Part shown: positions 1 to 7,344 of the stretch, one piece after another
How the letters are laid out: every line of letters starts with the position of its first letter
Position numbering within the stretch: the stretch's first letter is position 1
Source: JBFXDW01 sp050180745
Lineage (GTDB): Bacteria > Pseudomonadota > Alphaproteobacteria > UBA9219
Assembly: GCA_050180745.1 (NCBI GenBank)
Contig: JBFXDW010000018.1
Location: 1 to 23,307, forward strand
DNA length: 23,307 nt
Reading direction: 5' to 3'
Made by a program: the position numbers and the translations under genes
The notes under the pieces: generated by a model
Seen by the model: the letters and a program-made list of their open reading frames with translations, nothing else
Database searches by the model: none
Told to the model about the DNA's origin: nothing

Positions 1-23
1 TTTTAAAAGCCGCCTTTGGAAAC

Positions 24-51
24 CAGAAGACAGATAATAGATAACAGAAAA
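24..51. repeat. four degenerate heptanucleotide repeats
   Basis: Four consecutive 7-base units read CAGAAGA, CAGATAA, TAGATAA and CAGAAAA. The units are imperfect, but the period of 7 is the same as in the clearer repeat tracts near recF. Function is unknown. Confidence 0.5.
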
Positions 52-98
52 CGTAACACTCAAGCCTTATTCGGGGTTCAGTGGAAGCTTGATTTTTA

Positions 99-273
99 CA
101 TTTCTATCCCAACTCTTCACATCATATCCGTCATGCCAGCGCAGGCTGGCATCCCATTTTTGTAATTCTAAAACTTGCAATATTTGCTTCTCTTGCAATT
201 TTTGAAAAGAATAAATGGGATTCTCGCCTTCGCGAGAATGACGAATATGATGTGAAGAGTTGAGATGGAAATG
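99..273. repeat. composite inverted-repeat element (MITE-like, multi-hairpin)
   Basis: Two 36-base arms (99-134 and 238-273) are inverted copies differing at only 3 positions. Just inside each arm is a perfect small hairpin: TGCCAGC/GCTGGCA (134-140/145-151) on the left and ATTCTCGC/GCGAGAAT (220-227/232-239) on the right. The pairing continues loosely through ATCCCATTTT and AAATGGGAT. No reading frame occupies the element. It lies beyond the 3' end of ftsB. The rest of 1-332 holds no gene that I can support. The CGTCATNC motif at both inner ends recalls the dispersed palindromes common in many proteobacteria. Confidence 0.8.
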
Positions 274-332
274 CAGAGAAATATACCCAAAAATTCTGAA
301 TAAAGTTTCTGGCGTGTCGTTGCCAAAGATCT

Positions 333-668
333 CTACTCTTCTTCTGTATCCTCTTTTTCCGGAGTCATAATAACAATTTCGTTAGGCTTAGAATAATTCA
401 GAAGCTCACGCGATTTTTCATCAAGCAAATCCGGATCAAGGGACTCTTCTTTCAAACGCTGGGTCTGTGCTTCAAGAGAAACTCGTTCTTTTTGTAAATG
501 ATCAAGCGTACTTTCCGCCTGTTCAACTTCACGCTGCAAACGCAACATCGTAAACCAACCGCGTTCGCCTTTGATTGTATGATAAAAAAGATACCCAACA
601 ATCAACAATCCTATTGCTACTAAAAGGAAATAGCGCACGTGCTTAATTCGTTTTCGCCGCCGTCTCAT
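333..668 (-). CDS. ftsB: septum formation initiator FtsB (DivIC family)
   Basis: This encodes a 111-residue bitopic membrane protein of the divisome, which in the known family joins FtsL and FtsQ to activate septal peptidoglycan synthesis. The architecture is typical: a very basic N-terminus (MRRRRKRIKH), one membrane helix at about residues 11-30, the alphaproteobacterial-looking GERGW motif after the helix, a coiled coil at about 40-75, and an acidic C-terminal tail. A longer start 39 bases upstream exists. I chose the ATG at 668 because AGGA lies 6 bases before it and the protein then begins directly with the basic cytoplasmic stub. In many alphaproteobacteria ftsB follows eno and precedes pdhA. 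Here nothing is visible downstream except a repeat-filled spacer. Confidence 0.88.
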   Translation of the reverse strand: MRRRRKRIKHVRYFLLVAIGLLIVGYLFYHTIKGERGWFTMLRLQREVEQAESTLDHLQKERVSLEAQTQRLKEESLDPDLLDEKSRELLNYSKPNEIVIMTPEKEDTEEE

Positions 669-818
669 CTCACATCCTACCTTGTTTAGTAGAACTATGT
701 TATTCAAAAGCTATCCCTATGTCATCTTATTTCCCCGCCCCCCCCCTTTCCAAACTTAGAGTAAAAGTAATCAGAACGCAGACAACGACAAACCAGCAAT
801 CAGAAGGACATAAAAACC

Positions 819-974
819 ACCCTCCCCTTGCGGGAGGGTCGAAAAATTAAGGCTCCAAAGGAGCTGAAAAATTTTTCGGGGAGGGGTAAAATCCAAATGC
901 TGGAAAAGTGACCCCTCCCCGAAAATTACTACGCTATCGCTTCGTAATTTTCGACCCTCCCGCAAGGGGAGGGT
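819..974. repeat. large nested palindromic element
   Basis: The outer arms at 819-848 and 946-974 are near-perfect inverted copies, differing by one extra T in the A/T run. Each contains its own small palindrome (CCCTCCC ttgc GGGAGGG). Inner arms 870-887 and 911-927 also pair (TCGGGGAGGGGT against ACCCCTCCCCGA). A further hairpin, GCTCC/GGAGC, sits at 852-864. The element fills most of the 414-base spacer between the divergent ftsB and hisN-like genes. The remaining parts (669-818 and 975-1082) show only a C-run at about 738-746 and no supportable gene. Short frames that cross this region are by-products of the repeat. Confidence 0.8.
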
Positions 975-1082
975 CGCTTAAACATTTTATTAACCTCAGT
1001 TCGAATCCCTATCCGAATCCCCCCTTTCCTTTTGAGCCAACTCCGGTTAGGCTTCCCCAGAAACTGAGAGGAAGAGATCGCC

Positions 1083-1877
1083 ATGGCTCTAGACCATTGC
1101 CCCCAAGAGCTTATCGAGTTTGCTAATCGCCTCGCGGATGAAAGCAGCTATGTCGTTAAACGCTTTTTTCGGTCTTCTTTTGTCGTTGAGGATAAAGACG
1201 ATAATTCTCCCGTAACGATTGCCGACCGTAAGGCCGAGCAGATTTTACGTGTCACCATAACCCAGCAACGCCCCGATGACGGTATCATAGGCGAAGAATT
1301 CGGCGTCGAAAAAGGCGATGCCAATTTCGTATGGGTGATCGACCCCATCGACGGCACACGCGCCTTTGCTGCAGGCAAACCTCTATTTGGAACATTAATC
1401 GCACTACTCCACAAAGGCACGCCCGTATTGGGCATTATTGATCAACCTATTCTGGGAGAACGCTGGGTTGGCGCTGTGGGATGGCCAACATTGTTTAATG
1501 GCCGCGAATGTAAAACCCGTGACTGCCTTTACATGGAAGAGGCGCTGGCTAATCTGGGTCCTCAACTCTTCCCCTTTGGCAATGCCACAACGCTTGATGG
1601 CTATCGCCGCGTTGCCAAAGCAGTACAGACAACAAGTGTAGGCGGTGATTGTTATAGTTACGGTCTTTTAGCATCGGGACACATTGATCTGATCATCGAG
1701 CAAGATTTGAAAATTTATGATTTTGCAGCGCTTGTCCCTATCGTCGAAGGCGCTGGCGGGGTCATGACTGACTGGCAGGGAGAACGCCTGACACGTAATT
1801 CCAAAGGACAAGTTTTAGCGGTAGGAAACAAGGAGTTGTGGGGGAAAGCGGTCAAACTGCTTGAGGGGGCCTTGTGA
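1083..1877 (+). CDS. hisN: inositol monophosphatase-family phosphatase, probably histidinol-phosphatase
   Basis: The 264-residue protein belongs to the Mg2+-dependent inositol monophosphatase superfamily. Metal-site motifs are visible in order: GEEFG (residues 70-74), then DPIDGT (87-92), then a C-terminal region with a final Asp in KIYDFAALVPI followed by EGAGG. Proteins with this exact style (ADRKAE near residue 48, WVIDPIDGTRAF) are commonly annotated as histidinol-phosphatase HisN, which performs the penultimate step of histidine synthesis. Inositol-1-phosphatase or another sugar-phosphate specificity cannot be excluded, because no other his genes are nearby. The ATG at 1083 is preceded by a purine-rich ribosome-binding region (GAGAGGAAGAG). 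The stop overlaps the start of the next gene. Confidence 0.8.
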   Translation: MALDHCPQELIEFANRLADESSYVVKRFFRSSFVVEDKDDNSPVTIADRKAEQILRVTITQQRPDDGIIGEEFGVEKGDANFVWVIDPIDGTRAFAAGKPLFGTLIALLHKGTPVLGIIDQPILGERWVGAVGWPTLFNGRECKTRDCLYMEEALANLGPQLFPFGNATTLDGYRRVAKAVQTTSVGGDCYSYGLLASGHIDLIIEQDLKIYDFAALVPIVEGAGGVMTDWQGERLTRNSKGQVLAVGNKELWGKAVKLLEGAL

Positions 1878-2836
1878 TCCGTCTTGGTGTTATTCTAGCC
1901 CTCATCGGCCTTGCTGCAGCAACGGGAGTTATTGCCTATTCTGGCGCTGAACAGGTTTTGGATGCGCTGCGTATCGCGGGATGGGGCATTGTGTGGACAA
2001 GCCTCCTTCACCTCATCCCCATGATAGCGTGCGTCTTTGGCTGGCAAGCTCTTTTGCCTGGACGTATCAAAGCCAGCCGTTCTTTCTTTTTTTATGTGTT
2101 ATGGATTCGCGTATCAATCAACAATTTGATGCCTGTGGCCAAAATTGGCGGCGAGATCGTTTCTGTCCGCCTGATGATCAAAAACAAAATCCGCAAATCT
2201 CCGGCAATTGCCGCAACGGTTGTCGAAACAACATTATCCGTCATAGCCCAATTTGTGTTTGTGCTTTTGGGAGTCATCTTGTTCGTTCTTAGAACCTCCA
2301 ATCAAGATGTAACGATGCAGCTTTTATGGGGCTTAATTATTTCAGCCCCGCTAATCGGCGCTATGCTCTATGTACAGCGCGTTGGCTTTTTTGGTTTGTT
2401 TGAAAAGCTCTTCACACTGATGTTTCGGGATAAGTGGAAAAAATTTGCAGGCAGCGCTAGCCGCCTCGACCATGCGGTGCGAACCATGTATCGGCGGCGC
2501 AGAAAGGCCTTTTTCTGCTTTGTGATGCAGTTCTTGTCTTGGGCCTTATGCGCTTTTGAAATATGGCTGGCCCTATGGTTCTTAGGCCATCCTTTATCTT
2601 TAATCGAATGCCTGATGATTGAGGCCCTCATTCAAGGCGCAGGAAGTGCAGCCTTTGTCGTCCCCGCCGCACTAGGCGTGCAGGAAGCAGGCTTTTTGCT
2701 GTTCGGAGGCATGCTAGGGCTGCCTCCGGAAACAGCCGCAGCTTTGGCTATGATACGGCGTTGCCGAGATTTAATTCTCTATGTCCCTGGACTGATTGCT
2801 TGGCAACTCCAAGAGGGCCGTTGGTTGTTGAAGTGA
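1874..2836 (+). CDS. HpnL-like / lysylphosphatidylglycerol synthase-type membrane protein
   Basis: This is a polytopic membrane protein of 320 residues with about eight hydrophobic segments. It belongs to the flippase-like half of the lysylphosphatidylglycerol synthase family and most resembles the hopanoid-associated HpnL group. Supporting segments are GWQALLPGRIKASRSF near residue 58, the conserved stretch NNLMPVAKIGGEIVSVR (about 88-104), and AAFVVPAALGVQEAGF near residue 255. It starts with GTG inside the stop of the upstream phosphatase gene (GTGA), so translation is probably coupled. No hopanoid synthesis genes are in the window, so the lipid substrate is inferred only from the family. 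I am confident of the family and not of the precise role. Confidence 0.75.
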   Translation: MIRLGVILALIGLAAATGVIAYSGAEQVLDALRIAGWGIVWTSLLHLIPMIACVFGWQALLPGRIKASRSFFFYVLWIRVSINNLMPVAKIGGEIVSVRLMIKNKIRKSPAIAATVVETTLSVIAQFVFVLLGVILFVLRTSNQDVTMQLLWGLIISAPLIGAMLYVQRVGFFGLFEKLFTLMFRDKWKKFAGSASRLDHAVRTMYRRRRKAFFCFVMQFLSWALCAFEIWLALWFLGHPLSLIECLMIEALIQGAGSAAFVVPAALGVQEAGFLLFGGMLGLPPETAAALAMIRRCRDLILYVPGLIAWQLQEGRWLLK

Positions 2837-2878
2837 TCGGGGATCAATGGCCAGAGTGTCTTCCTGAATGCTGAATCC
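2837..2878. repeat. short compound heptad repeat between convergent genes
   Basis: TCGGGGA followed by the degenerate TCAATGG begins immediately after the stop codon of the HpnL-like gene. TGAATGC and TGAATCC follow at 2865-2878. The same two heptad types occur in the same order around recF. The tract occupies nearly all the gap before the convergent 105-residue gene. Confidence 0.65.
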
Positions 2879-2882
2879 TACC

Positions 2883-3200
2883 TTACGCCCTCAATCCTCC
2901 GGCTTCGTCCTGTTCCTGCTCTAATTCAGCATTCAGAACAAGATGCGCAAGTTCCTCAGAATCCTGCCAACGGCGACGGAGAATTTCTAAATACTCTTCC
3001 TTGGACGTCACTGGCGCATTCGCAGGAAGCTCATCATTCAACCGACGCTGATATTCTTCATAACTCCGCGCCGCCTGAAGTTCAAAATAATGCACAAGCT
3101 CCTCAATCTCTAACTCCTCAAAAACACGCAAGGTCAAGCCCTGCCGCACGCGTTCGGCGACATAAGGCCCATAGAGATTTTGGAGCTCGGCAAAAATCAT
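2883..3200 (-). CDS. uncharacterised 105-residue protein downstream of ferredoxin
   Basis: I do not recognise this family. The protein is soluble-looking, acidic and predicted to be mostly helical. It has no Cys, no membrane segment and no signal peptide. It opens with MIFAELQNLYGPYVAERVRQ and contains a glutamate-rich helix (EELEIEELVHYFELQAA, residues 28-44), a short Pro/Ala linker (about 59-64), and a second helical half rich in Arg and Glu. Its ATG overlaps the ferredoxin stop by 4 bases, and it is the last gene of the FNR–ferredoxin–unknown operon. That coupling suggests a role with the ferredoxin, for example as a partner, chaperone or client protein, but this is inference from position only. 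Confidence 0.72.
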   Translation of the reverse strand: MIFAELQNLYGPYVAERVRQGLTLRVFEELEIEELVHYFELQAARSYEEYQRRLNDELPANAPVTSKEEYLEILRRRWQDSEELAHLVLNAELEQEQDEAGGLRA

Positions 3201-3514
3201 TCTTCCATCGACTCTTTCGCAATTGTCACTTCAAGGCCATCTAAATCTTCCGTGAAGAAGATCTGGCACGCAAGACGAGAATCTTCCGTAACTTCAAAAG
3301 CGCCATCAAGCATACCAATTTCTTCTTCGCTAGGCTCAGGAAGCCGTTCCTTCCAAGGCGACTTTACATAAACATGGCAGGTTGCGCAGGCGCATGACCC
3401 ACCGCATTGAGCCAACATCGCAATACCGCCTTCGCGGATGATTTCCATGATGCTCCATTCCTCCGTAGCCGGAAGATCGTGCGTTTCACCATTTACAGTA
3501 CAAAGAATATGCAT
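3197..3514 (-). CDS. adrenodoxin-type 2Fe-2S ferredoxin
   Basis: This is a 105-residue electron carrier. The cluster ligands fit the vertebrate/bacterial adrenodoxin pattern: C37-x5-C43-x2-C46 (in AQCGGSCACATCHVYV) and C83 (SRLACQI). C41 is an additional cysteine, as often seen in this group. The DLDGLEVTI segment near the C-terminus is also typical. It sits 24 bases after the ferredoxin-NADP reductase gene on the same strand and overlaps the next gene. The natural reading is an NADPH–FNR–ferredoxin chain made from one transcript. A role in Fe-S cluster assembly (as for Isc-type Fdx) is less likely, because no isc or suf genes accompany it. The terminal electron acceptor is not visible. Confidence 0.88.
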   Translation of the reverse strand: MHILCTVNGETHDLPATEEWSIMEIIREGGIAMLAQCGGSCACATCHVYVKSPWKERLPEPSEEEIGMLDGAFEVTEDSRLACQIFFTEDLDGLEVTIAKESMEE

Positions 3515-3538
3515 ATTAATCTCATTCCTAGTTTGTTG

Positions 3539-4591
3539 TTATTTATCGTCTGTTCCAAGCTTGCCCTTAAGATTACTTGAAGATGTCGTATATTGGAAGC
3601 GATAACGGCGGTCGGGGTGAACATACCCAAAAGCCTTTTTTGCCATCAGAGCCGCCTCATGGAAGCCAGACAAGATCAGCTTCATCTTACCGGGATAATC
3701 ATTAATATCACCAACAGCAAATACGCCCTCCAGATTCGTCTCAAAATCAGCGGTGTTCACCGGAATCAGGTTGTTTTCGAAATTGACCCCAAAATCAGCG
3801 ACGGGGCCTAGCTTCATAGTCAGCCCATAAAAAGCCAACATAGAATCGCACGCCAGAACCTCCGTCTCATCCCCATCAGCCAGCTTGAGGGACACAGAAG
3901 CAAGCTGCCCCTCAGCACCCTGCACCTCTGTAATGTTGCCAATTTTAAGATCCATCTTACCCGCACCAACAAGCTCGCGCATTTTGCTGACAGAGTCAGG
4001 AGCCGCACGAAACTCATTACGACGATGCACAAGGGTAACATGCGAAGCAACAGGCTGGAGATTGATCGCCCAATCAAGAGCACTATCGCCACCACCGGAA
4101 ATCACAATCCTTTTGCCCATAAAGGCATCCATTTTGCGCACAGCATAGAAGACGGATTTACCTTCGTAATCCTCAATCCCGTTAATAGGCATTTTCTTAG
4201 GCACAAAGCTGCCGCCACCAGCAGCCAGCACGACGACCGGAGCTTCAATCACGGTCCCAATATCCGTTGAGACGCGCCACTTACCTTCATCTGTTTTTTC
4301 AAGAGTCTGCGCCATCTGAGCCAGATGGAAAGTCGGATTAAACGGCTTGATCTGCGCCATAAGGTTTTCGGTAAGCTCAGCACCGGTGCATTTGGGAATT
4401 CCAGGAATATCATAAATTGGTTTTTCGGGATAAAGCTCTGCACATTGGCCGCCCGGACGATCCAGAATGTCAATAAGATGAGCCTTCATGTCATAAAGAC
4501 CAAGCTCAAAGACTGAAAAAAGGCCGATCGGGCCTGCGCCAATGATGATCGCATCAGTTTGAATAGGGGAATTGTTCGTAGTATCAGTCAT
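3539..4591 (-). CDS. ferredoxin–NADP+ reductase, thioredoxin-reductase-like (type 2)
   Basis: This is a 350-residue FAD/NADP(H) flavoprotein. The FAD-binding GAGPIG is at residues 18-23, the NADP-binding GGGDSALD at 166-173 with HRR at 189-191 for the phosphate, and the second FAD motif AVGD at 292-295. The thioredoxin reductase CxxC pair is absent. The C-terminal extension ends with YTTSSS (334-339), a layout typical of the FNR2 group (EC 1.18.1.2, YumC-like). It should pass electrons between NADPH and the ferredoxin encoded directly downstream. The ATG at 4591 has a GGA about 6-8 bases upstream. It is transcribed divergently from the DUF6898-like gene across a roughly 130-base spacer that probably holds both promoters. 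Confidence 0.9.
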   Translation of the reverse strand: MTDTTNNSPIQTDAIIIGAGPIGLFSVFELGLYDMKAHLIDILDRPGGQCAELYPEKPIYDIPGIPKCTGAELTENLMAQIKPFNPTFHLAQMAQTLEKTDEGKWRVSTDIGTVIEAPVVVLAAGGGSFVPKKMPINGIEDYEGKSVFYAVRKMDAFMGKRIVISGGGDSALDWAINLQPVASHVTLVHRRNEFRAAPDSVSKMRELVGAGKMDLKIGNITEVQGAEGQLASVSLKLADGDETEVLACDSMLAFYGLTMKLGPVADFGVNFENNLIPVNTADFETNLEGVFAVGDINDYPGKMKLILSGFHEAALMAKKAFGYVHPDRRYRFQYTTSSSNLKGKLGTDDK

Positions 4592-4720
4592 TTATATCCG
4601 CTTTTTAAAGTGATTATCCAGCCCCTCGACTGGAACAAGAGGAAATGTGATAGCGCAATCCCCCCTTTCCTTCAAGTCCATAGAAATATAGAATACCAAA
4701 GGCGAGTCTTTCAGAAAAAT

Positions 4721-4921
4721 ATGACAGAAATGAGTAAAAACGAGCTTGGCGAAGTCATTTTTGAATTTACACAAATAGGCACCATTATGCGTGTCACCGC
4801 TGTGCATGTCGAAACGGGAAAAGAAGCCGTTATTCAAGGCCCCGCAAACTATTCGCAAGAAACGCTCAAGCAAAACGCCCTGAGAAAACTGCGGTATGTT
4901 TTAGAAAAAGAGAAAAGATAG
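4721..4921 (+). CDS. DUF6898-like small protein
   Basis: A short protein of about 66 residues resembles the alphaproteobacterial family DUF6898, whose function is unknown. The recognisable parts are GEVIFEFTQIGTIMRVTAV, which looks like two beta strands, then a T-G-x-E turn, and the C-terminal helix ALRKLRYVLEKEK. The frame is open far upstream, but the conserved part begins only near the ATGs at 4721 and 4730. The region before them looks like spacer and contains a pyrimidine-rich string shared with 1016-1031. No strong Shine-Dalgarno separates the two starts. Some databases have labelled such proteins as serine hydroxymethyltransferase, which their length does not support. Confidence 0.65.
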   Translation: MTEMSKNELGEVIFEFTQIGTIMRVTAVHVETGKEAVIQGPANYSQETLKQNALRKLRYVLEKEKR

Positions 4922-5017
4922 GCAAAAAGCAAAAAACTTCGAATCCCCCTTGCGCCATTCAACAGCACTCCAGTATGAATAAGGCACACTTATTTCTTGA
5001 AGGACGCATCATCAGCA

Positions 5018-5785
5018 ATGGAAAACAGCTTTACAATTCTTGATCTTCTGCTCGGTGGGATACTTGGACTTATCTCAGCCTCACTTGCTGCGCATTTCGG
5101 CTATCGCTCTGCCGATCGCCTGCCGGGAGAAACAAGAATGCCCCAATGCGTGTTTTGCATGCGCTCCCTCCAGCTTCACGAGTATTTCCCGCTCTTTGGC
5201 TGGCTCTTACGCTTGAACGCCCTACGCCTACCCTGCCCTTGCGGCAAGAAAACAGGACTCTGGACCCAACCGCTCATCGAAGGAATTGGCTTCCTCCTTG
5301 GCGCGGGTACCGTCTTCATCACAGGCTGGACAACACTTTTAATTCCCGTTTGTTTAGGCTTGGGCCTTTTGCCTGCGATCGCCATGATTGATTTAGCCTT
5401 CGGCCTTATCCCTGATGAGCTCAACGCCGCCCTTGCCTTATGCGGCTTTTCCAGCCTTGTGATCGGTTATGGCGACATTTCATGGGGCCTCATCAACGCC
5501 AGCGCTCTTTTAGCGCTAGGATTGTTTCTGGCACTAGGCTACAGCAAGATGCGCGGTCGTGAGATGCTGGGATTAGGCGACGTGAAATTCTTTGCCGCTG
5601 CGGGTCTGTGGCTGCCTTTACAGCTCTCGCCATGGTTTCTTGGCATGGCAGGAATCTTAGGAATCGTGATGGGGCTTTTCTGGAGACTCACAATCGGCGA
5701 AAAAGAATTTCCCTTTGCGCCTGCTTTGTGCCTTTCTTTAGGGCTTTGCATCTATTACCAACTTTACCTCTATTCCTTTCCATGA
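5018..5785 (+). CDS. prepilin peptidase, A24 family (PilD/TadV-type aspartic protease)
   Basis: This is a polytopic membrane protease and methyltransferase-type protein of about 255 residues. It carries the N-terminal zinc-binding cysteines CVFC and CPC, the first Asp motif IDLAFGLIPD (about 124-133), and the catalytic GLGD motif followed by VKF (about 185-191). The family cleaves and N-methylates type IV pilins and related pseudopilins. No pilus genes are in the window, so its substrates must lie elsewhere. A TTG start at 4997 would add 7 residues. I prefer the ATG at 5018, although the GAAGGA upstream is 13 bases away, so the start is uncertain. The stop overlaps the murJ start (ATGA), implying translational coupling. 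Confidence 0.85.
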   Translation: MENSFTILDLLLGGILGLISASLAAHFGYRSADRLPGETRMPQCVFCMRSLQLHEYFPLFGWLLRLNALRLPCPCGKKTGLWTQPLIEGIGFLLGAGTVFITGWTTLLIPVCLGLGLLPAIAMIDLAFGLIPDELNAALALCGFSSLVIGYGDISWGLINASALLALGLFLALGYSKMRGREMLGLGDVKFFAAAGLWLPLQLSPWFLGMAGILGIVMGLFWRLTIGEKEFPFAPALCLSLGLCIYYQLYLYSFP

Positions 5786-7329
5786 GCTTCGCCAGATCTC
5801 TATTCACAGTCAGCAGCCTTACGGTCTTAAGCCGCATCGCAGGCTTTGTCCGCGATGCGCTGACGGCGCTTTACTTAGGCGCCAGCTATCAAGCAGACGC
5901 GTTTTTTGTCGCCCAAAGGCTTCCTAACCTGTTCCGCACCCTGTTTGCGGAAGGCGCGTTTTCCGCCGCTTTTGTTCCGCTTTATACGGAGCAAAAAGAA
6001 ATCAGCGATGATGAAAAAGCCCAACGCTTTGCCGGAGAAGCCTTGGGCATCTTGATCGCAATGCTCCTCCCCTTCACGGGGCTCCTCGTCTGGGGCATGC
6101 CTTATGTGATCCACATTATGGCTCCCGGATTTACTGACGAGCCTGAAAAGTTCGACATGGCTGTGCGCCTCTCACGCATTACCTTTCCTTATCTTTTGCT
6201 AATTTCCATCACAGCTTTGCAAACAGGTGTCTTAAACGCACGCGACATTTTTGGCCCCGGTGCGGCTGCCCCTATTATGCTGAACATCGTCCTTATTATT
6301 GCGCTTCTCATTTCGGATTTCATCAGCACAGACATAGGCAACTTGCTCGCATGGGCTATGATTGTAGCGGGCTCACTGCAAGCCCTTTGGCTAGCGATCA
6401 GCTGCTATCGCGCACGCTGCGTAATTCCGCTGTTGCGCCCCAAACTGAATGAGATGACCGTACGCCTTTTTAAGAACATAGGCCCCGGAGCCGTAGGCGC
6501 TGGCGCCGCTCAAATCAATTTATTGCTCACAACCGTACTGGCCTCAACATTGCCAACAGGAGCCGTATCCTATCTTTACTATGCGGACCGTTTAAACCAG
6601 CTTCCCCTTGGTATCGTGGGCATTGCTGTCGCGACAACATTGCTGCCCCTTTTATCGAAGTACGAAACCGCCCATGACAAAAAAATGCTGACCTACTACA
6701 GCAGCCGCGCCATCGAATTTTGCTTATTGCTCGGCCTTCCCGCTACATTGGGCTTAGGCATCGCAGCTTCGCCTATCATTCAAACTCTCTTCGAACATGG
6801 TGTGTTTACGCACAATGACAGTATTGCTACGGCACAAACTTTAGCAGCCTATTCTCTGGGCATTCCCGCATTTTTGCTTGTTAAAGTTTTTGCTTCACGC
6901 TTTTTTGCCCAACAAGATACGCGCACGCCCGTTAAAATCGCCATCATCGCTCTGTGCGTCAATGTAGGCGGCGCGCTTTTAATGCTCCATTCCTTAGAGC
7001 ATATTGGCATGGCGCTCGCGATGAGTCTGGCCACATGGACAAATGCTGTTTTGCTTTATCTACAGCTCAGGAAGCGCGGCGCCATTTTGTTTGACGAACG
7101 AAGCAAAAAGCGTATTCCTAGGATACTCCTCGCTGCCGTTATCATGGGAATCCTCACCTTTATCCTCACGCAAAGCACAAACGCTTTATTTATAGATAGC
7201 TCTCTCTCTAATAAGCTCATAGGAATGGCCGAGATTATTGTCCCTTCTTCTGTGGCCTATTCTGTGTTATTGCTGATCTTGGGCACCTTTCGCATCAGCG
7301 AACTGCGCCAGTATATAGGAAAAAAATAA
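5782..7329 (+). CDS. murJ: lipid II flippase MurJ
   Basis: The protein has 515 residues and about fourteen hydrophobic segments and belongs to the MVF/MOP exporter superfamily. It moves lipid II across the cytoplasmic membrane for peptidoglycan synthesis. The diagnostic N-terminal block is intact, and R18, R24, D39 and R52 fall at the same positions as the functionally important charged residues of Escherichia coli MurJ. The flanking motif LPNLFRTLFAEGAFSAAFVP is also typical. The open frame extends further upstream inside the prepilin peptidase gene, but the ATG at 5782 gives a normal N-terminus and overlaps the upstream stop by 4 bases. trpS follows after 15 bases, so the three genes probably share a transcript. 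Confidence 0.95.
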   Translation: MSFARSLFTVSSLTVLSRIAGFVRDALTALYLGASYQADAFFVAQRLPNLFRTLFAEGAFSAAFVPLYTEQKEISDDEKAQRFAGEALGILIAMLLPFTGLLVWGMPYVIHIMAPGFTDEPEKFDMAVRLSRITFPYLLLISITALQTGVLNARDIFGPGAAAPIMLNIVLIIALLISDFISTDIGNLLAWAMIVAGSLQALWLAISCYRARCVIPLLRPKLNEMTVRLFKNIGPGAVGAGAAQINLLLTTVLASTLPTGAVSYLYYADRLNQLPLGIVGIAVATTLLPLLSKYETAHDKKMLTYYSSRAIEFCLLLGLPATLGLGIAASPIIQTLFEHGVFTHNDSIATAQTLAAYSLGIPAFLLVKVFASRFFAQQDTRTPVKIAIIALCVNVGGALLMLHSLEHIGMALAMSLATWTNAVLLYLQLRKRGAILFDERSKKRIPRILLAAVIMGILTFILTQSTNALFIDSSLSNKLIGMAEIIVPSSVAYSVLLLILGTFRISELRQYIGKK

Positions 7330-7344
7330 AAAGGATTTTTGATT

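Noticed and set aside
1016..1031. 16-base string AATCCCCCCTTTCCTT shared with 4657-4672
   Set aside because: Two copies of a low-complexity pyrimidine run are too little to call a repeat family, although both lie just upstream of genes.
908..1126. 72-codon plus-strand frame over the palindrome upstream of hisN
   Set aside because: It encodes repeat sequence, is proline-rich without recognisable features, and overlaps the start of the phosphatase gene in another frame.
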